A DNA stretch of 64,000 nt from contig JANXVF010000005.1 in assembly GCA_025351785.1 (NCBI GenBank), positions 1 to 64,000 of the forward strand. Direction: 5' to 3'. A program made the position numbers and the translations under genes. The stretch comes from Flavobacterium sp. (lineage in GTDB: Bacteria; Bacteroidota; Bacteroidia; Flavobacteriales; Flavobacteriaceae). Each line of letters begins with the position of its first letter. Position 1 is the first letter of the stretch. Positions 46,402 through 55,838 of the stretch are shown one piece after another. The notes under the pieces were generated by a model that saw only the letters and a program-made list of their open reading frames with translations, ran no database searches and had not been told where the DNA came from.

Positions 46402-48771
46402 TTAAAATTTAAAATTATAAGTAACAGCAGGAACAAATCCAAATATGGATAATCTTATTGCTTCATTATTACCAGTATCTGCATTTTGTTGAAAACTAAT
46501 TGAAGCCGCATTTTTTCGACCATAAATATTATAAATACTAAACACCCATTCGCCTTTCCAGTTTTTCTTAGAATTATGTTTTGGGGTTAATGTAGCTACA
46601 ATATCTAAGTGATGATATGTTGGCAATTTATTTTCGTTACGCAAACCATAACTAGGAACTGTAACGCCTTGATATACATATTTTCCGTTTGGATAGGTCA
46701 CAGGTTGACCTGTTTGTAAAGTAAAATTTGCGCCAAACATCCATTTTTTATTCAATTTATAGGAACTTGTTATTGCAATATTGTGCAGTTTATCATAAGC
46801 AGATTTATACCAATTTCCATTGTTGATTCCTGTTTCAATGTCTGTTCTACCTGGGGTTCTTTGTTCAGATTTTGATAAGGTATAGGCTATCCAACCCGTA
46901 AATTTACCTGTATTTTTTCTAAATAAAATTTCTAATCCGTAGGAACGCAATTCTCCATTAAGGATTATTTGCTCAATGGCTTCGTTAGCAATCAAATCGG
47001 CACCATCAATATAATCAATTCTATTTTTTACTTTTTTATAATAACTTTCTAACTCAAGTGAATATGCATTATCTTTTAAATTTGCAAAATATCCTACTGC
47101 AAACTGGTCGGCAATTTGAGGTTTGATGTAGCTATCACTTGGCGAATAAACATCAAGTGGAGTAGGAGAAGCTGTATTTGAAATTAGTTGTAAATATTGT
47201 ACCATTCGATTATAACTTATTTTAACAGACTTGTTTTCGTTTATTTCATAAGCCATTGAAAATCTTGGTTCTAAATTAGAGAAATTTGCTAATACTTTGT
47301 TGTTTCCATAATATTCTGTGCCAATAGGAATTCCTTTTTCATAAATTTTTAAATCGGAATCAAAGGTTACAGCATTGCCATTTTGATATATGTTTTTTGT
47401 AGAACTACCTAATCTATAAAATAAACTATATCGAAGTCCCGCTTGAAATGTAGTTTTGCTTGTGAGTTTTTGTTCAATATCAAAGTATAAAGCTGGTTCA
47501 AAAGCATATTTTTTTTCAATTTGTTTTCTGTTTATAGCTGAGTCATCTTTTGAGGGGGCAATTGTTCCAGGATTAAAATCATAATAAATAGAATTTAAAC
47601 CATAACTCAATTTAGTTTTATTGGATAAATAATGTTTAAAATCATATTTTATATTGTAATTTCTAATTCCCGAATCCCAGTTTAAACCAATAAAATCAAG
47701 ATTTAAACCATAATAATAATCACTATAAATTAATGATAGATTTGAAAACAATTTATCACTATATAAATGATTCCATCTTAAATTAAGTGTAGAATTTCCG
47801 TAGGTATTTATAAAACTGTTACTTAAGTTAAAAACATCTCGACCAAAATAACCAGATAAATAGAGATTATTATTTTTATTTAATTTGTAGTTAAGTTTAG
47901 TATTTAAATCATAAAAATAAGCTGAATTTTTATTATTTGTCAATTTTAAAAATAAATGAGCATAAGATGCTCTACCGCCAATTAAAAACGAACCTTTGTC
48001 TTTTACAATAGGACCTTCGGCCAGAATTCGACTGGAAATTAATCCAATACCACCATTCATATGAAAGTTGTTGCTGTTGCCGTCTTTTTGATAAATATCT
48101 AAAACTGAAGATGCTCTACCACCAAATCGAGCAGGGATTCCTCCTTTATAAAGTTTTAAATCCTTAATGGCATCTGGATTAAAAACCGAGAAAAAACCAA
48201 ATAAATGAGAAGAATTAAATATTGTGGCTTCATCAAGTAATATCAAATTTTGATCTGCACCGCCACCACGAACATTAAAGCCAGATTGTCCTTCACCAGC
48301 ATTTGTTACTCCGGGCAAGAATAATATTGACTTTATAATATCAACTTCGCCAAGTACAACGGGCATTTGTTTTATAGTTGTAATTGATAATTTATTTACA
48401 CTCATTTCGGGTTTGCGAGTGTTGGTTTTATTTATTTCGGTTATTATAACTTCTTGAAGCTGTTCGCCACTTTCTACCAAACTAAAATTTTTCTTGATAT
48501 TTTCAGTAAGAGATATTTTTTCTTCGATGGTTTCAAATCCTATTGAACTTATGGTAAACTCATATTCTCCTTTTGGAAGCGTAATAGAGTAAAATCCATA
48601 TTCATTGGATGTTGTTGCAATTTTGGTTCCCTTAATTGTAACATTCACTCCTATAGAAGTTTCATTATTCTTTAGGTCAGATATAATGCCACTAATTGTA
48701 TATTTTTCCTGAGAAAATCCTTTAATCGTAATAAAAAAAAGTATAAATAGAAGAATTTTTCTAAAAACCAT
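46402..48771 (-). CDS. TonB-dependent receptor with carboxypeptidase-regulatory-like N-terminal domain
   Basis: Outer-membrane transporter of 789 aa. Order: signal peptide (to about residue 20), a CarboxypepD_reg-like domain (about 22-105, ISGIISDLKNN ... YGFYSITLPKGEYEF), a TonB plug (about 120-225, FLPGVTNAGEGQSGFNVRGG, GGIPARFGGRASSVLDIYQ) and a 22-strand barrel ending in the aromatic VPAVTYNFKF. It should import a ligand using TonB-ExbBD energy with the DUF4249 lipoprotein next to it. I start at ATG 48771; the longer frame begins with TTG. First gene of a leftward series with DUF4249 and thiamine diphosphokinase. Confidence 0.93.
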   Translation of the reverse strand: MVFRKILLFILFFITIKGFSQEKYTISGIISDLKNNETSIGVNVTIKGTKIATTSNEYGFYSITLPKGEYEFTISSIGFETIEEKISLTENIKKNFSLVESGEQLQEVIITEINKTNTRKPEMSVNKLSITTIKQMPVVLGEVDIIKSILFLPGVTNAGEGQSGFNVRGGGADQNLILLDEATIFNSSHLFGFFSVFNPDAIKDLKLYKGGIPARFGGRASSVLDIYQKDGNSNNFHMNGGIGLISSRILAEGPIVKDKGSFLIGGRASYAHLFLKLTNNKNSAYFYDLNTKLNYKLNKNNNLYLSGYFGRDVFNLSNSFINTYGNSTLNLRWNHLYSDKLFSNLSLIYSDYYYGLNLDFIGLNWDSGIRNYNIKYDFKHYLSNKTKLSYGLNSIYYDFNPGTIAPSKDDSAINRKQIEKKYAFEPALYFDIEQKLTSKTTFQAGLRYSLFYRLGSSTKNIYQNGNAVTFDSDLKIYEKGIPIGTEYYGNNKVLANFSNLEPRFSMAYEINENKSVKISYNRMVQYLQLISNTASPTPLDVYSPSDSYIKPQIADQFAVGYFANLKDNAYSLELESYYKKVKNRIDYIDGADLIANEAIEQIILNGELRSYGLEILFRKNTGKFTGWIAYTLSKSEQRTPGRTDIETGINNGNWYKSAYDKLHNIAITSSYKLNKKWMFGANFTLQTGQPVTYPNGKYVYQGVTVPSYGLRNENKLPTYHHLDIVATLTPKHNSKKNWKGEWVFSIYNIYGRKNAASISFQQNADTGNNEAIRLSIFGFVPAVTYNFKF

Positions 48772-48900
48772 AGTATTTGTTTTATTGTGCAAATTTGACG
48801 ATTAAACTTCTAAGTTGTTACTCACCAAATGTTAATGTATGGTTAAGAATGAGATTTTTGTAATTGAATTTTAAATACTTTTACATCTTATTTATTACAA

Positions 48901-49578
48901 ATGAAAAAATTTGTTATTCTAATTGTAATTTGCTTTTCTATAACAATTCAAGCTCAGTTTGAATCGTCAAAAAAGCCTTTAAATTTTGGTTTAAAGATAA
49001 AAAAAAATGCACCGAAAGTTGCACAGGCACCAAAAGATACCGACCCTAACAAACCCCAAACCATTCCTTTTGAAAGTAAATTTTTAAAAAACCCAAAAGA
49101 CAAATTATTAGATAATGTTTTAAGTAAACCCAAAGTTGAGCTAACTGCTAAACCTCAGTATGAACTTAGAAATCCTTCTGAATTATTTGAAGACAGATAT
49201 AATAAAAAAGATGGAAATATAGAAGAACGTTTTAAAAGTGATACATTTTTAGGACAATTTAAAAGTAATTCTAAAATTATTCGAGTGGCTTGTCGAGATC
49301 ACGAAGCTCCAGACGGAGATCGAGTTAGAATTTGGAACAATGATCGAATAGTGGTTGATGATATTGAATTAGAATCAGATTATAAAGAGGTGTTTTTAGA
49401 CCTTGAAGTAGGTTTTAACAAAATAGAATTTGAAGCTTTAAATCAAGGATTGTCTGGACCAAATACAGCTCAATTTACTGTTTTTGATGATAAAGGAACT
49501 GTAATTACAAACAATAAATGGAATTTAACCACAGGAGTCAAAGCAAAAATTATTTTAGTTAAAGAAGATAAAAAATAA
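48901..49578 (+). CDS. Secreted hypothetical protein with C-terminal beta domain
   Basis: 225-aa exported protein. A signal peptide (IVICFSITIQAQ) is followed by a Lys/Pro-rich low-complexity linker (about 20-95) and a beta-rich C-terminal domain (about 115-220). The domain has ACRDHEAPDGDRVRIWNN, then LDLEVGFNKIEFEALNQG and SGPNTAQFTVFDDKG, a pattern seen in many Bacteroidota surface proteins. I know no function. A promoter-like TTTG at 48857 and TACTTTTA at 48876-48883 lie 18-44 bases upstream, with a short spacer of 15. Divergent from the TonB receptor. Confidence 0.72.
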   Translation: MKKFVILIVICFSITIQAQFESSKKPLNFGLKIKKNAPKVAQAPKDTDPNKPQTIPFESKFLKNPKDKLLDNVLSKPKVELTAKPQYELRNPSELFEDRYNKKDGNIEERFKSDTFLGQFKSNSKIIRVACRDHEAPDGDRVRIWNNDRIVVDDIELESDYKEVFLDLEVGFNKIEFEALNQGLSGPNTAQFTVFDDKGTVITNNKWNLTTGVKAKIILVKEDKK

Positions 49579-49601
49579 AAAAGACGACCTGAGCCGTCTT
49601 T
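49572..49601 (-). terminator. Rho-independent terminator after icd
   Basis: AAAGACG (49580-49586) and CGTCTTT (49595-49601) form a stem. On the minus strand the downstream side is a long T run, so it mainly ends the leftward icd transcript; it could also help end the convergent gene. Confidence 0.8.
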
Positions 49602-49627
49602 GAATTTTATATTATTTTATTTAAATT

Positions 49628-50851
49628 TTATTTTAATTTTTTTTCTAAATTTTCTTTGATTGCACCCAAGAATCCCTCTGTAGTTAAGTAATCAGTATCT
49701 GTCAATCCAATTGGTTTTACCAGCATTGCCAAATCTTTTGTCATTTTTCCTGATTCGACAGTTTCAACACAAACCTGCTCGAGTGCCAAACAAAAATTTA
49801 TTAATTCTTGATTTTGGTCTAATTTACCTCTGTGTTCCAAGCCCCGAGTCCAAGCAAAAATAGATGCAATCGGGTTTGTCGATGTGGCTTTTCCTTGTTG
49901 ATGCATTCTAAAATGGCGTGTTACCGTTCCATGTGCAGCCTCGGCTTCAACTGTTTTACCATCAGGAGTTACTAATACTGATGTCATTAATCCTAACGAT
50001 CCAAAGCCTTGTGCGACAGTATCTGATTGCACATCACCATCATAATTTTTGCAAGCCCAAACAAAGCCACCGCTCCATTTCATTGCAGAAGCCACCATAT
50101 CATCAATTAAACGGTGTTCATAAATCATCCCATTTTTATCAAATTCAGTTTTGTAGGTAGATTGATAAACTTCTTCAAAAATATCCTTGAATCTACCATC
50201 ATAAGATTTTAAAATTGTATTTTTTGTAGATAAGTAAAGTGGCCATTTTTTAGTCAAAGCCATTTGAAAAGAGGAATGGGCAAAACCATAAATGCTTTCG
50301 TCAGTATTATACATTGCCATAGCTACACCATCGCCTTGAAAATCATATACTTCCCACGATTTTGTTTCGCCATTTTCACTTTGAAAAGTCATAGTGAGTT
50401 TTCCTTTTCCTTTAATGACGGTATCTGTTGCTTTATATTGATCTCCAAAAGCATGTCTGCCAATAACAATCGGTTTTGTCCAACCTTGTACATATCTTGG
50501 TACATTGCTCATTATAATTGGTTCTCTAAAAACGGTTCCGCCTATAATGTTACGTAAAGTTCCGTTTGGCGATTTCCACATTTTTGATAAATTAAATTCT
50601 TTTACTCTATCTTCATCCGGCGTTATTGTCGCACATTTTATCCCAACGTTATATTTTTTTATAGCTTCTGCCGCATCTATCGTGATTTGATCTTTTGTTG
50701 CCTCACGACTTTCAATACCTAAATCATAATATTTAATATCTAAATCTAAGTAAGGAAGGATTAGTTGTTCTTTAATAAAACTCCAAATAATTCGTGTCAT
50801 TTCGTCTCCATCCAATTCTACAACTGGATTTAATACTTTAATTTTTGTCAT
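49628..50851 (-). CDS. icd: NADP-dependent isocitrate dehydrogenase, eukaryotic-like type
   Basis: TCA-cycle enzyme that makes 2-oxoglutarate and NADPH in the cytoplasm. The 407-aa length and sequence fit the homodimeric class found in eukaryotes and many Bacteroidota. Signatures: [45 protein letters not shown] (substrate Ser/Arg), [18 protein letters not shown] (metal Asp), GTVTRHFR and [17 protein letters not shown] -7 element TATATTTG lies upstream on the minus strand (50887-50894). It follows the amino-acid permease gene by 190 bases. Confidence 0.96.
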   Translation of the reverse strand: MTKIKVLNPVVELDGDEMTRIIWSFIKEQLILPYLDLDIKYYDLGIESREATKDQITIDAAEAIKKYNVGIKCATITPDEDRVKEFNLSKMWKSPNGTLRNIIGGTVFREPIIMSNVPRYVQGWTKPIVIGRHAFGDQYKATDTVIKGKGKLTMTFQSENGETKSWEVYDFQGDGVAMAMYNTDESIYGFAHSSFQMALTKKWPLYLSTKNTILKSYDGRFKDIFEEVYQSTYKTEFDKNGMIYEHRLIDDMVASAMKWSGGFVWACKNYDGDVQSDTVAQGFGSLGLMTSVLVTPDGKTVEAEAAHGTVTRHFRMHQQGKATSTNPIASIFAWTRGLEHRGKLDQNQELINFCLALEQVCVETVESGKMTKDLAMLVKPIGLTDTDYLTTEGFLGAIKENLEKKLK

Positions 50852-51041
50852 GCTATGATATAATTAGTTTGTATATTTTGCTGAAGCAAATATAATAAAA
50901 TCAAGATGAAAAGATTTAGTTTACATTCTATATCGATTGAATTATCAATTTCGCAAATAGTTGTTAAATTTTTAAGAAAAAATTACTATCAAACAATTAT
51001 AATGAATATTTAAGAATTTACTAAAATATTTAAATTTGATT

Positions 51042-52490
51042 TTATTCTTTTTTATTCAAAAATAAGTAATACACAGGAATACCCAATCCAACAATAACTA
51101 AACCGAGCATTGTATTGCGAGTATCATATTTGAGTAGGCAAAAACAAATTAATGTAGTTAGTACTATATATAATATGGGAACAAAAGGATATCCAAAGGC
51201 TTTATAAGGTCTTTGAGTATGAGGTTCTTTTTTTCTTAAAATGAATAATCCACCTATTGTTAAAATATAAAAAAGTAATGATGCAAATGTAGCATAGGTA
51301 AGTAAATCGCCATATTTGCCAGATATACAAAGTACACAAGCCCAAAGACATTGCAACCATAAGGCTTTTTCTGGCACCTGAAATTTATTCAATTCTTTGG
51401 CATTTTTAAAAAAAAGTGCATCATTGGCCATGGCAAAAAATAATCTACCGCCTGATAAAATTAACCCACTATTGCACCCAAAAGTGGATATCATTATTAA
51501 ACCTGCCATTGCAAAAACTCCAAAATTTCCCATTATTACACTTGCTGCAGCTGCACCAACTCGATCTTGACTGGCAAACATAATTCCGTTTTGAGCAATT
51601 GACCCAGCAGTTGGATTTCCGTGTAATGGCAACAATGTTAAATAGGCAACATTTGCTAAAATATAAATTATTGTAACTAATAAAGTTCCAAGAAATAAAC
51701 TTCTTGGAATATTTTTTTTTGGGTCTCTAATTTCTCCTGCAATAAAAGTTACATTATTCCAAGCATCACTTGAAAAAAGTGAATTTATAATTGTTGCTCC
51801 CATGGCTCCAAGTAACGCTACACCAGATAATTTTGTGATTGTTATTGTTCCATTTTCTTCTAATACTGTTTTGCTTGCATTCCACATATTTGAAAAATTT
51901 GTGGTAAAAACATCCGATTTTAAACCTACATATAGACCTAAAATAATTAACGCAAAAAGAGCAAGAAGTTTGGCAGTAGTAAAAATTAGTTGAATTACTT
52001 TGCCATTTTTTACTCCTTTAGTATTAATGTAAGTTAGTAAAATAATACTAAGCATTGCTACAACCTGCTTATTAGTAAATACAAAACTTTTGCCAACACT
52101 AAATATTTTCCCCTCTAAAATTGGAAAAAAAACAGCTGTATAATTTGCAAAAGCAACCGCCACAGCAGCAATAACTCCCGTTTGAATTACTGTAAAAACT
52201 GTCCAACCGTATAAAAAAGAAATTAATTTGCCATAAGCACGTTGGATGTATACATATTGTCCTCCTGCATTTGGCATCATGCCCGCAAGTTCACCATAAC
52301 TCAATGCTGCAGACATAGTAAGCAAACCCGTTAGTAACCAAATTACTAAAATCCACCCAGCCGATCCCACGTCGCGAGCCATAGCCGCAGTTACTAAAAA
52401 AATTCCAGATCCAATCATTGAACCAGCGACTAAACTTGTTGCATCAATTAATCCAAGGGAACGTTTTAATTCTGTTTTTTCAACCTCCAT
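51042..52490 (-). CDS. APC-family amino-acid permease
   Basis: Inner-membrane transporter of 482 aa with about twelve hydrophobic segments. SLVAGSMIGSGIFLVTAAMA is the unwound first helix that binds the amino-acid amine. YGELAGMMPNAGGQYVYIQRAYG and FFAMANDALFF are standard APC motifs. The substrate is not evident. The 298-base divergent region upstream is shared with parA. Confidence 0.92.
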   Translation of the reverse strand: MEVEKTELKRSLGLIDATSLVAGSMIGSGIFLVTAAMARDVGSAGWILVIWLLTGLLTMSAALSYGELAGMMPNAGGQYVYIQRAYGKLISFLYGWTVFTVIQTGVIAAVAVAFANYTAVFFPILEGKIFSVGKSFVFTNKQVVAMLSIILLTYINTKGVKNGKVIQLIFTTAKLLALFALIILGLYVGLKSDVFTTNFSNMWNASKTVLEENGTITITKLSGVALLGAMGATIINSLFSSDAWNNVTFIAGEIRDPKKNIPRSLFLGTLLVTIIYILANVAYLTLLPLHGNPTAGSIAQNGIMFASQDRVGAAAASVIMGNFGVFAMAGLIMISTFGCNSGLILSGGRLFFAMANDALFFKNAKELNKFQVPEKALWLQCLWACVLCISGKYGDLLTYATFASLLFYILTIGGLFILRKKEPHTQRPYKAFGYPFVPILYIVLTTLICFCLLKYDTRNTMLGLVIVGLGIPVYYLFLNKKE

Positions 52491-52788
52491 GTTTGTTATT
52501 ATTAGATTTCAAATATATACTTTTTTACTCGAAGCTTCTTTCTGTTATTATTAATTGATATTAGTTATCACGACTTATATTATTATATAGCAATAATTTA
52601 TACTCATTATTTTTATTCATGATGGTTTTTTTTAACTAATTATTTTTTAACTAATTGTTAATTAAATAATTTAAATGTAAATGATAAATTACCTAAAACA
52701 GTTTGGAAAATTTATGCCATTGTTAACAAGTAACACTTGAATAAACCATAAAAAATTGTATTTTTACCCCTCAAACTTAAAACTTTAA
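52491..52788. other. 298-base divergent region between the permease and parA
   Basis: It contains a 14-base direct repeat TTTTTTAACTAATT at 52628-52641 and 52643-52656, and the parA promoter at 52737-52766. I looked for a parS-like GTTnCACGTGnAAC palindrome and did not find one. Confidence 0.55.
52737..52766 (+). promoter_or_regulatory. parAB promoter candidate
   Basis: TTG at 52737-52739, a 19-base spacer and TATTTTTA at 52759-52766, one base from TAnnTTTG. It lies 22 bases before the parA ATG. Confidence 0.6.
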
Positions 52789-53556
52789 ATGGGCAAAATC
52801 ATAGCAATTGCGAATCAAAAAGGAGGTGTTGGTAAAACTACAACGTCAATAAATCTTGCGGCATCATTAGGTGTATTAGAAAAAAAAGTGTTATTGATTG
52901 ATGCTGATCCTCAGGCTAATGCAAGTTCTGGTTTAGGAATTGATGTTGAAAATGTATCCATTGGAACGTATCAGGTTTTAGAGCACAGTAATAATCCTCA
53001 AGATGCCATTGTTGCTTCTTCTTCACCTAATGTTGATGTAATTCCAGCTCATATTGATCTTGTGGCAATCGAAATTGAACTTGTAGATAAAGAAAATAGA
53101 GAATATATGCTCAAAAAAGCACTAGAATCTATTAAAGATAAATATGATTATATTATTATCGATTGTGCTCCATCACTGGGTTTGTTAACTTTAAATGCTT
53201 TAACTGCAGCAGATTCGGTTGTAATCCCCATCCAGTGCGAATATTTTGCATTAGAGGGATTAGGCAAGTTATTAAATACAATAAAAAGTGTTCAAAAAAT
53301 TCATAATCCAGATTTAGATATCGAAGGTTTGCTTTTAACAATGTATGACTCTCGTTTAAGACTTTCAAACCAAGTGGTTGAAGAGGTTCAAAAACATTTT
53401 AATGATATGGTTTTTGAAACTATAATTCAAAGAAATGTAAAATTAAGCGAGGCTCCAAGTTTTGGCGAAAGCATAATAAATTTTGATGCCACTAGTAAAG
53501 GTGCCGCAAATTATCTTTCGTTAGCCTCAGAAATTATCAAGAAAAACAGCAATTAA
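52789..53556 (+). CDS. parA: Chromosome-partitioning ATPase ParA/Soj
   Basis: Walker-type ATPase that moves replicated origins with ParB. 255 aa, the small Soj-like chromosomal type without an N-terminal helix-turn-helix. The deviant Walker A is KGGVGKTTTSINLAASLG, the Walker A' is LLIDADPQANASSGLG, and the Walker B region is YDYIIIDCAPSLGLLTLNAL. The C-terminus has TIIQRNVKLSEAPSFG. parB begins ten bases after its stop. Confidence 0.97.
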   Translation: MGKIIAIANQKGGVGKTTTSINLAASLGVLEKKVLLIDADPQANASSGLGIDVENVSIGTYQVLEHSNNPQDAIVASSSPNVDVIPAHIDLVAIEIELVDKENREYMLKKALESIKDKYDYIIIDCAPSLGLLTLNALTAADSVVIPIQCEYFALEGLGKLLNTIKSVQKIHNPDLDIEGLLLTMYDSRLRLSNQVVEEVQKHFNDMVFETIIQRNVKLSEAPSFGESIINFDATSKGAANYLSLASEIIKKNSN

Positions 53557-53565
53557 TTTTTTAAA

Positions 53566-54465
53566 ATGGCACAAGCAGTTAAAAAACAAGCATTAGGACG
53601 TGGATTATCAGCACTTTTGAAAGATCCTGCTAATGATATAAAATCAGTTGACGATAAAAATGCCGATAAGGTTGTGGGCAACATTATCGAGCTTGATCTA
53701 GAAACTATCGAAATAAATCCTTTTCAACCACGAAGCAATTTTAATGAAGATGCGATAAAAGAATTAGCTACTTCAATAAAAGAATTAGGGGTGATTCAGC
53801 CCATAACAGTAAGAAAACTTGAATTCAACACATATCAATTAATTTCGGGCGAAAGACGTTTACGAGCTTCAAAATTAATTGGATTAAAAACAATTCCAGC
53901 TTATATTCGTATTGCAAATGATAATGAGTCACTTGTTATGGCACTAGTTGAAAATATTCAGCGTCATGATTTAGATCCTATTGAAATTGCATTATCATAC
54001 CAGCGATTAATTGAAGAAATTCAACTTACACAAGAGCAAATGAGTGAACGCGTTGGAAAAAAACGTTCGACAATAACAAACTACTTACGACTTTTAAAGT
54101 TAGATCCTATTATTCAAACAGGAATAAGAGATGGTTTTATTAGTATGGGTCATGGTAGAGCTTTAATTTCTATCGAAAATCAAGAAATTCAAGCATCAAT
54201 TTATCAGAAAATTGTAAGCCAAAACCTTTCTGTTCGTGATACAGAGGAAATAGTTAAAAAATATCAAGAAGGTCAGAAGCCAAAAAGTATAAGTTCTAAA
54301 AAGAAAACTATCTTAGAAATTGAAGATTCTAAAAAACTTGCTTTCACTGAATTTTTTGGTGCTAAAATAAATGTAAAAATTGCAGGAAATGGGAAAGGAA
54401 AAATCGAAATTCCATTTCATTCTCAGGAAGATTTTAATAGGATTTTGAAATTAATTAATCATTAG
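53566..54465 (+). CDS. parB: Chromosome-partitioning protein ParB
   Basis: CTPase and parS-binding protein, 299 aa. KKQALGRGLSALL is the ParA-stimulating N-terminus. IEINPFQPRSNF begins the CTP-binding domain and SGERRLRASKLIG the conserved CTP/hinge motif. The helix-turn-helix is at about 155-195 (TQEQMSERVGKKRSTITNYLR). A C-terminal dimerisation domain (EIEDSKKLAFTEFFGAKINV) ends the protein. Its TAG stop shares its last base with the GTG start of the DUF5683 gene, so the two are coupled. Confidence 0.97.
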   Translation: MAQAVKKQALGRGLSALLKDPANDIKSVDDKNADKVVGNIIELDLETIEINPFQPRSNFNEDAIKELATSIKELGVIQPITVRKLEFNTYQLISGERRLRASKLIGLKTIPAYIRIANDNESLVMALVENIQRHDLDPIEIALSYQRLIEEIQLTQEQMSERVGKKRSTITNYLRLLKLDPIIQTGIRDGFISMGHGRALISIENQEIQASIYQKIVSQNLSVRDTEEIVKKYQEGQKPKSISSKKKTILEIEDSKKLAFTEFFGAKINVKIAGNGKGKIEIPFHSQEDFNRILKLINH

Positions 54466-55034
54466 TGAAAAGAATATTTTACATCATAATTTGTTTTTCT
54501 TTATTAGGATCAATTTCAACTTTTGGACAAGTTAAAGTTGGAAATGATTTAATAGTAACTGATACTTTAGTTAAAAATAAATCAAAAATAAATCCGCTTT
54601 CACCTGCAAAGGCTGCGTTTTATTCAGCTATTTTTCCAGGAATGGGTCAAGTATACAATAAAAAATATTGGAAAGTACCTTTAGTTTACGGTGCGTTAGG
54701 AACAAGTATTTATTTCTTGTTAAGCAATCAAAAAAAATACAATCAGTATCGTGATGCATACAAACGAAGACTCGAGGGTTTTACAGATGATGATTTCAGA
54801 TATTTAGATGATACTCGATTAATTGCAGGTCAAAAATTTTACCAAAAAAACCGCGATTTGTCAGCATTAGTAACCATTCTTTTTTATGTTTTAAATATAG
54901 TCGATGCAAATGTTGATGCTCACTTGATGCAGTTTAACGTAAATGACAAACTATCGTTTAAGCCAGATTTATATCGAGATGATCTTACAGCAAGAGATAA
55001 TTTAGGCTTTAAATTAAGTTATAATTTTAAATAA
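54465..55034 (+). CDS. DUF5683 membrane protein
   Basis: 189-aa exported or membrane protein. The N-terminus is a signal-like hydrophobic stretch (IIICFSLLGSISTFGQ). The core has KAAFYSAIFPGMGQVYNKKYWKVPLVYG, the DUF5683 signature, followed by two more hydrophobic segments. The family is a fixed companion of parAB and dapB in Flavobacteriia, but its function is not known. Start is GTG at 54465, overlapping the parB stop by one base. Confidence 0.85.
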   Translation: MKRIFYIIICFSLLGSISTFGQVKVGNDLIVTDTLVKNKSKINPLSPAKAAFYSAIFPGMGQVYNKKYWKVPLVYGALGTSIYFLLSNQKKYNQYRDAYKRRLEGFTDDDFRYLDDTRLIAGQKFYQKNRDLSALVTILFYVLNIVDANVDAHLMQFNVNDKLSFKPDLYRDDLTARDNLGFKLSYNFK

Positions 55035-55081
55035 AAATGGTTTACTTGTAACAAATTATCAAAATTAGTATCTAATTAATT

Positions 55082-55786
55082 ATGAAGATAGCTCTTTTGG
55101 GATACGGTAAAATGGGGAAAGTGATCGAAAAAATTGCTTTGCATCGAGGTCACGAAATTATACTTCGTAAAGACCAAACAACAACATTTGAAGGTTTACA
55201 ATTTGCAGATGTTGCGATAGATTTTAGTGTACCATCAGCAGCTGTTTCAAATATATCTCAATGTTTAAAAAATGGGATTCCAGTTGTTTCAGGAACTACT
55301 GGGTGGTTAGACGAATATTCAAAAATGGAAGCGCTTTGTCAAGAAAAGATGGGTGCTTTTATATACGCTTCAAATTTTAGTTTGGGAGTGAATTTGTTTT
55401 TTGAATTAAATGATTATTTGGCAAAAATGATGTCTAAATTTAATCAATATTCAGTTTCGATGGAAGAGATTCATCACACCCAAAAACTAGATGCTCCTAG
55501 TGGAACTGCTATTTCCTTAGCCAAAGGAGTTATAGCAAATTCAAATTATAGCGATTGGAGTTTGAAAAAAAATTTAGATAAAAACCATATTTATATTGAT
55601 GCCCAAAGAATAGAAAATGTTCCAGGAACACACAGTATTTTTTACAAATCAGAAGTTGATACAATAGAAATAAAGCATGAAGCACATAATAGAAATGGGT
55701 TTGCAATTGGGGCCTTAATTGCGTCGGAATGGATAATAGGTAAAAAAGGAGTTTTCACAATGCGAGATGTTTTAGAGTTAGTTTAA
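55082..55786 (+). CDS. dapB: 4-hydroxy-tetrahydrodipicolinate reductase
   Basis: Second committed enzyme of lysine and meso-diaminopimelate synthesis, needed for peptidoglycan. The N-terminal nucleotide fold is ALLGYGKMGKVIEKIA. VDFSVPSA-like AIDFSVPSAAVSN and SGTTGW follow. The substrate loop is EIHHTQKLDAPSGTAISLA, with the catalytic His-His and Lys. At 234 aa it is the short form usual in Bacteroidota (E. coli 273). It lies 47 bases after the DUF5683 gene and 52 before lepB. Confidence 0.95.
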   Translation: MKIALLGYGKMGKVIEKIALHRGHEIILRKDQTTTFEGLQFADVAIDFSVPSAAVSNISQCLKNGIPVVSGTTGWLDEYSKMEALCQEKMGAFIYASNFSLGVNLFFELNDYLAKMMSKFNQYSVSMEEIHHTQKLDAPSGTAISLAKGVIANSNYSDWSLKKNLDKNHIYIDAQRIENVPGTHSIFYKSEVDTIEIKHEAHNRNGFAIGALIASEWIIGKKGVFTMRDVLELV

Positions 55787-55838
55787 AAACTTTAAACATA
55801 GTTAGACAAATATTATTTAAAAAATTAAAAGTAAAGTT

